DNA from: Lentinus brumalis
Lineage: Eukaryota > Basidiomycota > Agaricomycetes > Polyporales > Polyporaceae
Direction of reading: 5' to 3'
Assembly: GCA_001792895.1 (NCBI GenBank)
Contig: MARA01000009.1
Coordinates: forward strand, 806,001 to 870,000
DNA: 64,000 nt
Within the stretch, counting starts at the first letter, position 1, and each line of letters begins with the position of its first letter. Positions 12,880 to 25,815 of this stretch are shown here, in pieces. The translations under genes and the position numbers were made by a program. A model generated the notes under the pieces. That model saw only the letters and a list, made by a program, of their open reading frames with translations. It was not told where the DNA came from and searched no databases.

Positions 12880-13595
12880 TTCGATCACGAACTCCGCCCA
12901 ACACGAGCATACGAGAACTGGAATCCCAATCCAACGGGGTGTGAACGGGCACTCCAGGGATAACTCCCCCTCGCACTGCGCCTGCCGATACAACCTCCCG
13001 AGCCCAATCAAGATGACCTGCATGTATGTCGAACCAGGTCGAACCCCCACTCTCAATACTTCTCGTCCCAGAATGGCCAACAGGCCTCGGTGCGTGATCG
13101 CGGGCGGACGTCAACAACGCTCGAAGCTGCTCTTGCAGAGAAGTCAAATGACACTTCGCGGTGAGGAAGACCAACCATGACTGGCGTGGTCCAGAAGTGA
13201 GGGATAGGAAGGGTAGCGGACGCCACGGTATGACTCTGAACGATGTCGATACGAGCCTCGGGATGATCAGGACTCCCTGCGCGAAGGATGTGCACAACAA
13301 CGTTGATACCACCGTGGTAAGCATTGTCGACGTTTCCGCTGGAGTTTTGCGGTCGTTGTCGACGTAACCTTCGTGGATCTTGAGGTATTGCACCCATTTG
13401 TCCACTGCGCTGTAAGGCACGTACACATCGAGATCGGCTGACTGCACCGCATCGCGCGGAGAGCACACAGCAGCCGCTGATAGCGCTGTCCAGTTCTGCG
13501 CCGAATTTACTTCAGAAGCCGTCGAGGTCCTTGACGAACGACTGGAGAACATGGGCGTAATGCCAGTGGAGTTCGAAGGCGATGATGTCGTCCAT
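12880..13595 (-). pseudogene. Decayed basidiomycete-type gene with an SDLDVYV-like motif
   Basis: The minus strand reads MDDIIAFELHWHYAHVLQSF, then a stop where the family usually has Trp, then SKFGAELDSAISGCCVLS. In a second frame it reads SADLDVYVPYSAVDKWVQ, and in a third GGINVVVHIL and ARIDIVQSHTV...PIPHFWTTPVM. This order (FW...ISGS...SDLDvYvP...IxS.T.S...PI..F..T..MN) matches a family common in Agaricomycete genomes that is usually annotated hypothetical; the SDLD motif suggests a nucleotidyltransferase-like fold. One shift (near 13336) could be a missing G. The in-frame stop and a second shift of opposite sign argue for real decay. The 3' part below about 13000 is not resolvable. Confidence 0.45.
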
Positions 13596-15101
13596 GTGCG
13601 TAGATGCAGACGCGAGGCGACTCTGTGGGCACGCTGCATGCAACGTTCGAGAAAGTGGATGATCAATTATAATGGGAAAGTAGCGACACAAGATCTGTGG
13701 AAAGCGACCTCCTGAAAGATATATATCTCAGGCCAAACAGAGAAGCAGAGCGTACCTCGGCGAGCGAACAACAACCTCCCTTCCACAGAGCTCTCCATGA
13801 CCACGACGGGTGGAGCGGCCCATCGGAAGGCGGATGCACAGGAGCACGACAAAGCAGAAGACTGACGCAGCTCACAAGCCTCGGAGAGTGCTCGGAGAGT
13901 TCATTGTCAGCTAAGTAATTTCGAGCGGAGATAGGACAACAGGAGGCGGAGTAATTCGCCAGGTGAATGCGGACCGTACGGGCCGTTTTGTCCAACCTCC
14001 TGAGGTGTCCTTTGCCATGAGTCGATGATAAACCGAATGAATCCTTCGGATCATTCTCAACAAGTTCACGAGCCGACAATGTGCATGACAATGATTGACA
14101 AGTTGGAGGTGACAAGCGAACCAGTAGGCGCGGTTTTTGAAGGTGCGAGGCTCAGGCGGACCAAGCTGCATGCGAGCGGAGGTCTGCGGGGGTGCAAAGG
14201 GAGGGGGAAGAGGGGGCGGATTGGTCGGGGTGAGTATCCTCCAGCTTTTGTCTGCTTCTGCTTCAACTCACGTGTCTCTCAGCAGCATCTATATGCGGTT
14301 ATGTTGCCGATCGTGAGTGAAAGGACTCACTGGAATCAGCCGTAACCGGAAGGTCTGCACTGCAGGCTGCAGCTTCTACTCGCGAGTCGTCGCCTCTTAT
14401 TCAGGCCCCCAATGTTTCTCGAGAACTCGTCACATGTTTACCTCCATCCGGTTTGTTTGCAACGAGACTCGGTATGATCCGCTGTGTATACCCAGCTAAC
14501 TTGAATCAGTAAGTCGTCCTAGGCGTGACTGGAGCAAGCGTCGTCAATTGCAATATGATAGCAACATAACACCATGCTACTTGCAGTCTCATCTGCGTTG
14601 GACCCTCATGCATATAAAGCTGAACTTGGCCCTCTACAGACTGTTTTTTTCGATGTGCCGTCATTGTCGCCCGACCTCCACGAGTATCTTGCTATAACCA
14701 GTACTGTTGCCGGTACTCAGTACTCAATAGTCAGTACTGCCTCACCGACGCTCACGTGTATCACTACTCATGTTGCCTGACACCTCGAAGATGGCAAGGA
14801 CACCCATATTGGGGATGCCCAGATAGGTTCGATTGGGCACGCTATGCAAGGACTTGCCGCCGCCGGCAACTCAAAGGACCTAGCTCCGCTAATACTAGTA
14901 TTAGTCGGACCTCGGGCGGTGCTGGGGACCCACGCCTGGGTCCTCGTTTCGAGTCCCAGACCCGTGGATCATCCACCGGATACTTCTGTGACAGCGCGCG
15001 CCCACTGCACAGCAGCGAGAAGTTGGACGCTACAAGTTCATCTTCCCTCTTCCTTGGGGACCATCACTTCCCCGCATTGTACCTCCCTGTCGCCCGCTCC
15101 C
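13596..15101. other. Intergenic with short palindromes
   Basis: No gene supported. Features seen: a perfect 16-bp palindrome at 14889-14904, a hairpin at about 14815-14838 (6-bp stem), and four CAGTACT-like words between about 14699 and 14745. The last hundred bases should hold the promoter of the DUF6535 gene. Confidence 0.4.
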
Positions 15102-17458
15102 ATGGAAGGAGGAAGTGTTGATGCAGAGAATGCGCGTGCAGTGAGTGAAGTTGCTTCCGACTTTGCTGTGGATCTCATATAATTATAACTCGTCGCAGAA
15201 TGTGGCGGACTCTCTGAACGCCCGCGAGCGGAGTGACGCGGATGACCATAGACCATCTACGAGCAAACTTGAGGTAACTAATTCAGCCTTATCCGGTGAA
15301 CGTCGAGACGGCTCAGGTGATACACTTCATTAGGAATACTGGTCTACGCGAAAGACCTTCTTCACTGAAGAACAGCATAGACAGGCATGGGAGAATACCG
15401 CTGATATTGTGAAGAAGTCCAGTGATGAGATGATTGAACGATGGAACAAGGAGATCGATACTCTTCTTGTCTACGTACGTCTCTTCCTTTGTCTCGACTT
15501 CAAGCTGCTCACACACCAAGTCCTAGGCCGGACTGTTCTCCGCGATCCTCACCGCCTTCAACGTCCAGTCCTATCCGCTTCTCACTCCCGCTCCTCCGGA
15601 TCCCGTCCTCATGGCGCTACAGCAAATCTCTTCGCAGCTTACCAGTTTTTCGGTGACTTCGTCCTTCATCAACGCGACTCATCCCATTGTCCAAGACCTG
15701 CAGGCTTCTGCAGCTCCTCACCCGGAGCGATGGGCAATCTGGTTGAACGCGCTGTGGTTCGCGAGCCTTATTTGCAGCCTTTCCTCGGCCTCCGTCGGCA
15801 TCATGGTGAAGCAGTGGCTCAACCAGTACAGCTCCGGCCTGTCTGGAAGCTCGAGGCAGATTGCGCGCCTCCGTCAGCACCGCCTGAACGCCTTGGAGAA
15901 GTGGTGCGTTGGCGGGATCGTCGCGATCTTGCCTGTCCTCCTCCAGGTTGGGGCTCTGTTGTTCTTTGCCGGCCTCCTCATCCTCCTGTGGGTGCTCAAC
16001 CACACCGTGGCGATCATTGCAAGCGCTCTGGTGGGCGCTCTGGCAACGTTCTTAGTCGCTACCACCGTCATACCGACATTTACCATCGACTGCCCTTACC
16101 TCTCTCCAGCATCGTTCGCTGTCTGCGAGACTGTGCGACCCTTCTTTCTTCTATGGTCGCGTTTCCGGAAGTGGTTAAGCTCGCGGGGGTTTCGCCTGCG
16201 ATGGCTTACAGTCGCATATGGGTGCCGACTCGGACAAGACATTCCCCTCGTGTCGACCATTGCGAAGGCTATGTACAACTTGCTCTACTATGCTCCTGAC
16301 ATATCGCTCAGTCTACCACCTCGCGGCAAAGAGTTATCTTCCGTCGCCATGGACCAAACACGATTAGACGGAGATATGGTGGCCACCGCCTACACCGTCG
16401 TCATGGATCTCAATTATCTGGACGTGGCGGCGGTCTGCTTCACTGATATCAGCCCCGATGTCGCAGCCCTGTGTTTCAATAAAATACGCACGCAGAACAC
16501 GAGACATGCGGGCGACAGCGATCGCAGGGAGCACATGCAACCATCTCACCCATGCATGTGGAGCGGTGTCGTAGTCGCATTGCTGTGTTGTCGCTGCCCG
16601 CGCCCATATAGCAAAGGCGAGTCCCGCCCCTGGTCTCTCGACAGCCTGCAGACGGCAATCGCATGCCTGACCTATGATGACAACGATGCGACGTTCAAGG
16701 CGTCCCCGGGCCAATGGACGCCACTGCTATGCTCCGACTATCTTCACGCTCTACGCAGCGGCAACTTCGACCTGGGCGTGAAGAAGAGATATGATCCTCC
16801 CTGTATCCCCCTCGAGATGTTCCGAGTCTTTTGCTGTCCGAATTCAGCTCTTGGATGGAGCGATTACGCCGAAGTGATATACGGCTCGGCGCCGACCTAC
16901 GCATCTCTAGTAGGTTGTCTTCTGGCCTCTGAAAGCGTTTATGCTGACTCTGAACGATTCGCAGTTGCTACCGGCATGACTGTCATCGCCTCGCCATCGT
17001 GTCCGTTGGGATGGGAAGCCCGGGGTGTCGTGCTGCACTGTCTTCTTGAGTGTCTACCCCACCCGAACTCTCCAGAGTACACTCCATCCGACGACGGGGT
17101 GACCTTCCGGGCGATAGCGCACCATGCTAACAACGCGTTGCTGCACTTCGCGGATGCTTTGCGCAAGGTCAACAGCGGACTAGAGGACGACTCCGAGTTG
17201 GTCCTGTCGGCGGCCGCGAGGGTTTGCGGCAACTTGCGCCGCTTCGAGTCGTTACCAGAGTACGGAGAGGCGGCCGGCTTCCCTCCTCCTCAGTTCATGG
17301 ACGCGATGCACGACTACCTGGTCCTCTGGGAGAGCCGGGAACCAGACAGGCTATCCAAGCGACCGCTCTTTCACCAGCTACGCTTCCGGGCGATGCAGAA
17401 GCAAGTCGACGCTTATCGGCGCGGGACAGACAACGAGTACGTCACGTTCACCTCATGA
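15102..17458 (+). CDS. DUF6535-domain membrane protein
   Basis: Four N-terminal exons (MEGGSVDAENARA; NVADSLNARERSD; EYWSTRKTFFTEEQHRQAWE; then the long exon) join with good GT-AG sites into the DUF6535 signature: SSDEMIERWNKEIDTLLVY, AGLFSAILTAFNVQSYPLL, then WAIWLNALWFASLICSLSSA and MVKQWLNQYSSG. Hydrophobic segments at AGLFSAILTAF, NALWFASLICSLSSASV, VAILPVLLQVGALLFFAGLLI and IIASALVGALATFLVATTV make a multi-pass membrane N-terminal part. The long C-terminal part (about 400 residues) is soluble and unrecognised. Function of the family is unknown; it is expanded in Agaricomycetes. A coding-like stretch at 17517-17708 (containing DSVDDLLRVCLQEWNLGKIE) may be one more 3' exon, reached by an intron starting near 17435, if one C is missing in the CCC at 17517. 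Confidence 0.85.
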
Positions 17459-18048
17459 ATACCGTTTTGACTAGTAGGACTGACATCGTTGCTCTACCAC
17501 TTTTCAGCCCTTCCCTGCCGGAACATCAGGCGGTGCCGACTCCGTGGACGACTTGTTGCGCGTCTGCCTTCAGGAGTGGAACCTGGGAAAGATAGAATCT
17601 GGAGATGGCCAGCTGCAGGCCGCTGCTATGTCCCGTTTGACGACGATTCCTGAGACCGTGGCGGCAGACGGCGGACTTGGTGGAGCATGCGCATCTGGTC
17701 TCTCATAAACGTGACTCGCGCTGCTTCCTTCCTTGTGCGTGATCGCAGATGCCAAGGGCTACATAGAATTGACGTGTGTGGCTCGGGCTTTCAATCCATA
17801 CTTATAGACAGTCCCAATATGAACGAGTCATGTTTGCAAAGTGGTAGGGACTGCTCAAAGCAAACTGCTGTCTGTGATGAAAACACGCTTTCGTCCAAAG
17901 CGGCAATGTGGGTCACTCTCTGCCCTCGAGATCACTCGGAGTGCTCCCAGACAAGGTTTTGGCGTGTCTCCCTCGCGCGAGGCGTCCGAGGCTGTATTGA
18001 ACAGCGGAAAGGAACCGGAAATCTACGCGTGGCGATTAAACTCGCTGC
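17459..18048. other. Possible 3' exon of the DUF6535 gene, then P450 3' flank
   Basis: 17517-17708 is open and coding-like on the plus strand (see the DUF6535 entry). The remainder, up to the P450 stop, shows nothing I can name, except that minus-strand sequence near 17950-18010 could contribute an alternative P450 C-terminus. Confidence 0.35.
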
Positions 18049-20134
18049 TCATCGCAAGGTGGCTGTCCGTGACAGGGATGAGACGTACGTTATACCGCCG
18101 TCGGTGCTATCGTCGGAAGGAATGACAGGGTCACCGTTGTCGTCCTGAGCAGGCGAGATCACAAACCACGCAAGTATCTGTGCGATCGAGGTGAACACCA
18201 GTTCCTCTGCCAGATACTGTCCTGGACATGCCCTGTCGTGATTAGCTCTTGGTAAGCAGGTGTCGGTGCAATGACGATGCAAGGCGTACCGTCTGCCAAA
18301 GCCGAACGCCACGTTGTATGGATGCGACTTCTGCCTACGATCACAGCCGAGCCACCGCTCAGGTTTGAAGGTGCCCGGGTCGGGATAGTGCTTCTCCTCG
18401 CGCAGCATGCCCCTGGAGCACTTTTGAGTCAGTGATGGAAACGGAGAGCCGCACGATATCGCAAGTGAAGCAAACTTACCAGAAGTTCACGATTAAGACC
18501 GTGCCCTTCTCGACATGGAACCCGGCGTGTACGTCGTGCTGTCCCGCCTCCCGAGTAACTACTCGTATTGTTCCATGAGTGAAGCATATCCTTCCACCCG
18601 TGCTCGAATAAACGCACCAGCACTGACAGGCGGACGCAAACGTAGCACCTCAATCAGGATTGACTCGACGTACGGGAGCGCGTCGCGGTCCTCAAAGGTC
18701 GGGAGACGATCCGACTCTATGACACGGAGTATCTCCTCTTGAGCACTCTTCTGAACCTCCGGGTGGCTGACCATGAACAGTATGAAAGACAATAACATAG
18801 ACACAACCTGCGCATCAATCAGAGGCTGCATTGTAGCCGAACATCCGCTCACTGACCGTATCAGCGCCTGCAAGTTACGGAGTGCGAGTCAGCGCGCGGA
18901 AATGCCTGACTGTCTGCCGGACTTGCCAATGAATAGTTGCGTGGCTGAGAACATGATGATGTCGTCCGGGTGATCGCCGGGCTCAGCATCGACAAGGGCC
19001 TTGTAGGTCAAGGATGGTTTTGCGGTGCCTTTTGCCTAGTATGTATCATATTAGCCAGCAGCGGATAGCACATCTGCAAGGACCAGATTAGGACAAGCCA
19101 GTTGACCCACAATGTCATCCTTAACCCTCTGATGGCCCTCCTCGGCGAGCGAGAAGTACATTTGCCGCCACCGCCGCGCCTTCATCTTGAAGCCCATGCC
19201 CGGCAGGAACGACGGCAGCTTGGCCACTGCAAGCAAAGGAAGTCCGTGAGCGCACTGCAGATCGAAGAAAGGATTCCCATTCACAGAAGGGTAGCCCGTC
19301 CACAAAATGGTTGCTTGACAAGCTCGCATCCGCAAAGTTGTCCGCGACCTCGACCGCCTTCCTGACGTACGGGTCGTCGTGCGTCGTTACGCTGTACCCA
19401 TGCGATATCTTCATCGTGATACTCGCAGTCATGCTGGGACCCGAGTCGTACGTTCACTTGAGTGTCAGGACCGTGTGTACTCAAGCAGGGGACGTACTGG
19501 TGTATATGTTGCACAAAGTTATCTGGGGCTTGCAGCAGATTGTGCAGCATCACGTCGATGTGGTGAATCATCTCCTCCCGATACAGCGGGAGCTGCCTCG
19601 GCTGAAGCGCCATGTACATCAGCTTCCGCGCGTGACGTTGGCGGTGCGGGTCGTGCTCCAGTACGACGCCCTTGTCGAATCCCGCCCTGGAGTCCAGTGT
19701 TTCGACATGCGGTCAGCCCACTTCTAACTCCCTTGTGGACAGAGACGTACATCTCGATGATCTTGGGCAGCGGCCTGTTCGAATAGAGCGCAGACTTCTT
19801 GTCAAGCAGCTCGCGGCCTGCCTCCAGTGTGTTCAGTGCCAGTAGAGGCGATCGAGTATATCCCTCCTACACGCGCGTGGTCGACGCAATGCGTACGTGA
19901 CAATAAACACAGGCACTCACCATGAATTTGGCCCCATTCGTGCAGCTTCTCCCAGACCTTCGTGCGAGGAATTTGCAGTGCGTTGCCCAATATCGGTATA
20001 CACCTGAGACCGGGAAACGGTCTCCCTCGAGCGCCACCGTTGGTGAGCAATGTGTGGTATACCACAAGAATGAGGCCAAGGGCTAGGGCGACAGAGGCCA
20101 TATTCACTACCACGTAGTCGAGGACAGGATGCAT
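18049..20134 (-). CDS. Cytochrome P450 monooxygenase (microsomal)
   Basis: Starts MHPVLDYVVVNMASVALALG, a hydrophobic ER anchor, followed by a proline-containing hinge (GRPFPGLRCIPILGNALQIP). Spliced exons give SPLLALNTLEAGRELLDKKS, then GFDKGVVLEHDPHRQRHARK. The I-helix oxygen-binding motif AGADT is interrupted by an intron. The K-helix ExxR is EVLRLRPP, the PERF-like motif is FKPERWLG, and the heme-binding loop FGFGRRACPGQ is split by an intron within RR/AC. All catalytic signatures are present, so the enzyme should be active. It is a typical Agaricomycete multi-intron P450; family number and substrate cannot be assigned by eye. The last residues after NGDPVIPSDDSTDG are atypical; a further splice near 18060 could give another C-terminus. 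Confidence 0.92.
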
Positions 20135-21176
20135 GGCGAGATGTGTGCGCCTCCTCTAGATGGCGAACCACTTCTTATAGCATGGGGTCCGAGTAGGATT
20201 CTTGCGAGCGACCACTCTGGACTCGTACCTCAGTCGGTTTGGACTTCGGTACGGGTGTCTATTGACTTGCCGATGACTTCTCTACGAACGGCGCCACCCT
20301 TGTTCCTGGTGGTGAAGCTGAGCAACGTAATGCCCGTCACACGCATGCTATAGGGTAAGATGCAGTGAACACCTAGGTTGCGGTACTGCACCGTGAGGGA
20401 CATTGTCTGCTGCGTAAGCATCAGCCGTGCGCATAGTCAACAGGAACGGCGATGCACGCCATGCGGCGAACGGTCTAGACGTCGATATTCGTCAAACGCA
20501 GTTGATGGAAGAGAAGTGCCCGGAGACGCAGGTGGAAAGATTTCGATATGGGCAAAGGTGCCGCTGCATCGTAGAGCTCATCAGCTCGCCGTATATTTCC
20601 TTGTAAACCGTCATGACCGCATGCCACCTACGAAAGCACCGACGTTGTCAGAGAAGGTTCAGATCATGCTTCGAGTTCCCGCTGGGTTTATGTCCGGTGT
20701 GTTGTTCCGGTCGGTGCCTTCGTTTTCGCGTGCAGAATTACAGTACTGTTCGGAACGGCCACCTGAGTCGTCCAAGGGGAGGAACGAGGAGAAGTCTATC
20801 ACTGAGTGTAAGATAGAGGAGCGGAGCGGCCTTGGTACCACGGGAGCGCGAGGTACACTGGCATTCTGCTGGGTCTACGATTGTAGACATCGCTCACTGC
20901 TGCAGACGTCGACTGGATGTACTTTGTCTGCAACTGATGTTCATAGTAGGAGAGGAGGACATGGTCGAAAAGTTTGAAGCGATCTGAGACCAAAGAACAG
21001 ATTTACGAAAGCCGACCGTAAGTAACTCAGTTAAATAGTCAGTTATCTAATACTTACCTGCGATTGTAAGAGTTTATTTACCACTCTCGACTTCACCACG
21101 ACCATCTCGCCATTCTGCCGGCCCTGCTGCTGCCGCTTTCATCTATCTCTAGGCTCTGGACTGTGACAACGATCGG
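20135..21176. other. Divergent intergenic region: P450 and importin promoters
   Basis: The flanking genes start away from each other, so this 1-kb segment should contain both promoters. No gene is supported; a 199-codon plus-strand frame at 20378-20977 has no recognisable features. Confidence 0.45.
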
Positions 21177-24100
21177 ATGGCAGGGGAGGTTCTTCCAGTA
21201 CTTGCAGAAGATGATGTCGTGCGTGCTGCGCAGGTGAGTTTCCATCCACTGTATGGGCGTGCGCGAGGAGACTTGTATGGATAGGACGGGCAGGGTGCTG
21301 GGTGAGTGTAGCCCTGGATTGTAGCGGCTCGCGTTGATTCTGAGTATCTCACCCGAAGGTAGCCATAGTATGCGCTAAGCTGCTGTGAGCCGGCCTTCGT
21401 TCGAAACAAACATCTGTGGCAGCCCACCTCTCCCCTTGTCTGGCTATCTTGCAGTCGAATTGCGAGGTTGAAGTTCTTCATTGGTGTGATAGTGCAGTCA
21501 GTGAGTGGCGACGATGGGGTGGGCGAGCTGCACCGTATGCGCGTCGCGCTTGCATTCTTTCAGGATTGGGCTGGTCGTATTCGTGCTCATATTGTGGTCT
21601 TGTTCAGTTGATCCAGCAAGCGTACGCGCCGCAAAACCACCTTTCGTCCGAAGATCAGCGCCGCCTGCAACAAGAGCTATTCGAGGTCCAGCGCCGACCG
21701 GAGGCTTGGGGTCTTGTACTACCGTTCCTGAACAACCCAGACGCAAACGTACAATTCTTCGGCGCGCACACTTTACAAGTGAAGATCGCGCGGGACTGGT
21801 GAGCAGTGCCTTTTATCCAGCACCGTGTACTTCTCCTCACGCATGTCGTCCAGGGATGCCTTTCCAGCCGATTCCGCACCTCAGTTGCGTGACATAGTAC
21901 TGGAGCTCACGGGTCGAGCGGTCTCGTCAGGACAGAACAAAGTAATCCTTCGTAAACTCTTTGTTGCAGTGCGTCGTGCCTTGTCTACCACCTCATGTAC
22001 TCGAGGCGATCTCTTCGCAATGACAGATTACTTCCCTTGCCATCAAACTTCATCCAGGACAGCCCTCGCGATGGCCGGACTGGGTGCGTTCTTGCATCGG
22101 TGTTTTCTCCGGCTTGGGAGTTCCCCGTGAGCATATCCTCGACTTCCTTGCGATTGTCGCGGAAGAGATGGAGAGTGTGGATCTTCTACCTCCAAGCAAG
22201 TTCGTTACATACCCCTTCTGCTTCTTCGTGACAGGTCCTCAACAACTTGATTTCAGAGCGCAGATGGAGGCTACGTTGGCCGACGCGATTCCCGTGGTTG
22301 TCCAAGCCATCAGCGACTGTATACAATCCCCCGCAATGCAACGATCTCCTCATGAACTCGACGCGGCGCTGAAATGCCTCCAAGCGTGGATGTCCCTTCT
22401 CCCTTCTAAGTCAGTATCCTCGTCTGTTTGCTGAGCTGTCACTGATGTAACTGCCTAGCTCCCTCACTCCTTTTGTACCACTTCTACTCTCCCTCATGCT
22501 GCCGCAGTCAGAGTCGCCATCCCCGGAGTTCGACGAACAGTCATTCATCCCAGCATCAGATACCTTGCAAGAGCTTCTCACAAAGTCAGCGCTCTCGGAT
22601 GGCGCCGGTACCAAGACCGTCACAGAACCTCTCCTCCTCTGGCTCGACCGGTATGGCGACGCGATCATCCGGCCCACAGTCAGCGGTGAGTATAAATCGC
22701 AATCTGCATAAGCACTCGCTGAGTCGGCATCACAGAGGGTTTCGTGAATGAGATCTCCCACTCATTGTGCAAACTGCTCGTCGCGCTCGGAGAGCACTCC
22801 GCGATGTACTTCGCGAAGAATATCGCCGCGCCTGCGCAGCTCAAGGACCCCACGCCCTGTCCGTTTCCGCTTCCCACACCCCTACCGGCTATCTCGCATC
22901 TCGTTCAGAACTATCTGCGGCTACTGCTTGCATACACTGCGCTTCCGGGATTCTATGGGGTCGACGAGGAAGAGAGCGAGATGACGTTGGGCTTCTGGTA
23001 TACCTTTCAGGAGGCACTATGGAACGCGGACTTTGGTTTCGATGTCGCCGAGGATGGTGACTCTGGGGCCCAGGCGGAAGAGCGCGAGCGAGATATGATG
23101 CCCGTAGCGAAGGCGGTGTATACAGAGCTTGTGAGCGTGTTGAGGAGGAAGGTGGTCTGGCCTCCGCGACCTATCCTGAGCGGTTGGGCAAGAGGTATGT
23201 GCCTACGCTCCCACTTGTTGTTTGTGTGAAAGGACCGCTGAACGTTCGTCGCACAGATCAGCGTGACAAGTTCCAGGCGTAAGTGTCATGTCCTCATCAA
23301 TAATGCTGAGTGTTACTTACCAGGTTCTCAGATATCGGCGAGACGTCGGCGACACCCTCATCAATGCGTGAGTACTCCCGTAGAGCGCTGTCTCGTCGTG
23401 CTAAAAAGGAAGCCCGTCAGGTACTATGTCCTGCGAGATGACATGCTTGCCTTCTATGTCAACGATGTAATGCAGCGGTTATTGACTCGACAAGCGCATG
23501 AAGGTTGGGAGGTCAGTACAGTTACACTTTCTGAGCTTGCCTGTCCTGAGTAGCATCAGGAAATTGAAGCGACGCTACATTGTGTCATGGCCGTCCAAGA
23601 AGCCGTCCCGCTCGAGGACTCGCCGCATTTGCGACAGGTATTTGGTCCGGAGATTCTGGGGCGATTACCTAAATCAGGCGAAGACCGTGTACGGAGGACT
23701 GCCCTCCACCTAATAGGTAAGTATATCCTCCTGCGAACAGTGTTCGATCCTGACGCACAGCGACTCCACTCAGGCAGCTACGCATCATGGTTCACGACAC
23801 AACCAGCCCCAGTGGCTGAGTCGGTTGCATCCTCTCCGCTGATGAATGCTATCAACTACGTCGTGTCCGCTTTGACGGATCCCAACCTGTGCCTCTTCGC
23901 CGCGAATGCGTTGCGCGACCTGTGTGATGCCAATCGGATAGCATTGGCGCCCCACATCAGTGCCTTTGGCGAGCTTCATGCAAGCTTGACTGGTATCCCA
24001 GTGCGTCTTCACTTTCATCTTCGATGGCGGCAACTCATATTTACCGTGATGTTCACAGGACACCGAAAAGGCAAAGGTCCTGCAGTCCATTGCCAGCGTT

Positions 24101-25723
24101 ATCCAGGCCCTACCTCCTGTGGAAGGTATCCCAGTAGTGGAGGTCCGCAGTTTCGCGCGAATTGTAACAGGCAAAACCTCATGTCAGTCCATTGCAGGCG
24201 ATCGTCAGCCCTGTCGTGGCCAAGCTCTTCGAGGCACTACGGTTAGCAAACCAAGTACGTTAGCAGTTATGGTGAACAAGATTGCGAACTGAACAGCTTA
24301 CAGCTTCCCGAAGAGGCTCGCGCCATGGCAGTGTTGCAGCTGGAAACGCTGACAGGTGTCGCAAAGGGGTTGACGAGGGCTACAGACACCATACTTGCTC
24401 TCGATGAATCTCCCGAGCTGCAAACGGCTATGGAAAACATGACCAGGGCGAGGGCGGATCCGCGGGCTGTCAAGCTGCGCGAAGCCATTCTGTCCGGTGT
24501 CCGGACCACAGTTGAACTTTGGTCCACAGATGCCAGTGTCAGTGATGTGCGTGTGGTTCCCCTAACAGTATCGCTTGCGACTAATCGGAGTCGTTGCAGG
24601 CACTGAGTGACTTGTTTAAAGCCGTCACCGCGCTCCCATCAGACGTCTCCGTGATATCCCTCCCTCCTGGCCCGTTGCTAGAGCTGGTCTGTTTGGCGGC
24701 GCAACGCCAACTGACAGCGGTTTGGATATCGTTGGCCAACATGCTCATCAACCAGCTCACTCCGCCAACCTTCCTGCCGACGACATTCAAGCCTGAGCCA
24801 ACTCCGGAGGCGTCGGGGATAGCCCTCAACGTCCTCCAGGTCCTGTTACAGACGTCCCTAACCATGTTTGCACAACCCGGCGCCATGGTTTCGGTAGGTC
24901 CTTATGTGTACATGAGCAAGCTTTGCCGCTGATGGAGTACACGTCCTGCAGAATCCTGACATCGTGCGGGCGTTCTTCGGTTGCATGGAGGGGGTAGGTT
25001 GCTATCCTTTGTAGTCTTCACTAGTGCTCAACTCAGACCTCTACAGTTCGCTCAACACTTCGTACCAGTCTTCTACCGTCTGCCCCAGGAGTTGTTCAAC
25101 GCGCTCATACAATGTGCCATCAGCGCCATGTCATTACAAGAGCGATATTCCCTCGTCTCCGTCTGCACGTTCCTCGTGCGTTATATTTTGGTCACTCCAG
25201 TCTCTCCTACTGATCATTGCATAGAGCTCACTGATTGTTCGAACTGCTTCCAACGATGACTTAATTGGTGCTAAGGCTGCGTTTGCTCAAGCGCATGGTG
25301 CATCCATCATGCGCGCTCTGCTTCATGGCTTCGCCGGTGTTGCTCCGCGGTCGGTTTTGCCCAACTTGCTTGAGCTTCTGTCTACGCTGACGGGCAAGTA
25401 CCCTGCGGAGAGCAAGCAATGGATGACAAGCATCCTGTTCGCGGTACGCTCTCGTTCACTATACCCTAACGAGAGGTGATGTTCACATACCTCCAGGACG
25501 ACTTCTACCCATGCCGAGCGACTGATGATGCGAAGAGCAAGTTCATCAAGGCCGTATTCGGGTCTGTTGCTCTCATTGATCCAATGGACTCCACGTATAC
25601 TGACCGAGCCTGCTTTTCAGCACACGCTCGTTGAAACGGACCCGTGAGGCAGTCCAGCAATTCACGATTGTCGCAAGAGGACTTGAAGGATCGTCCTTCG
25701 GTTACGCAACTGTATCGATGTAG
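21177..25723 (+). CDS. Importin-13-like karyopherin (importin-beta family)
   Basis: Starts MAGEVLPVLAEDDVVRAAQ, joined across a 374-bp first intron (21234-21607, long for this genome) to LIQQAYAPQNHLSSEDQRRL and then RPEAWGLVLPFLNNPDANVQ and FFGAHTLQVKIARDW. The last two blocks are the importin N-terminal domain of the importin-13/Pdr6 (Kap122) group ('NVQFFGAhtlqvKIardW'). Many exons of alpha-helical, leucine-rich sequence follow, as expected for HEAT repeats. The final exons read DDFYPCRATDDAKSKFIKAV and end IVARGLEGSSFGYATVSM at 25721-25723. Family role: nuclear transport receptor that binds Ran-GTP and carries cargo through nuclear pores. Not every internal junction was verified, so the exon set in 22.4-25.4 kb is approximate. 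It ends 92 bp from the convergent membrane-protein gene. Confidence 0.85.
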
Positions 25724-25815
25724 ATTTGTAACTCCGGTATCGTGGACCGTGCATATATCATAGCAGCCAGACACAGACAAGTGTAATCAATAGGAGCATC
25801 ACGGCCTAATTTGTA

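Noticed and set aside
14941..14975. GTTTCGAGTCCC resembling a tRNA/SINE B-box
   Set aside because: No stem pairing and no A-box upstream; part of a GC-rich intergenic stretch.
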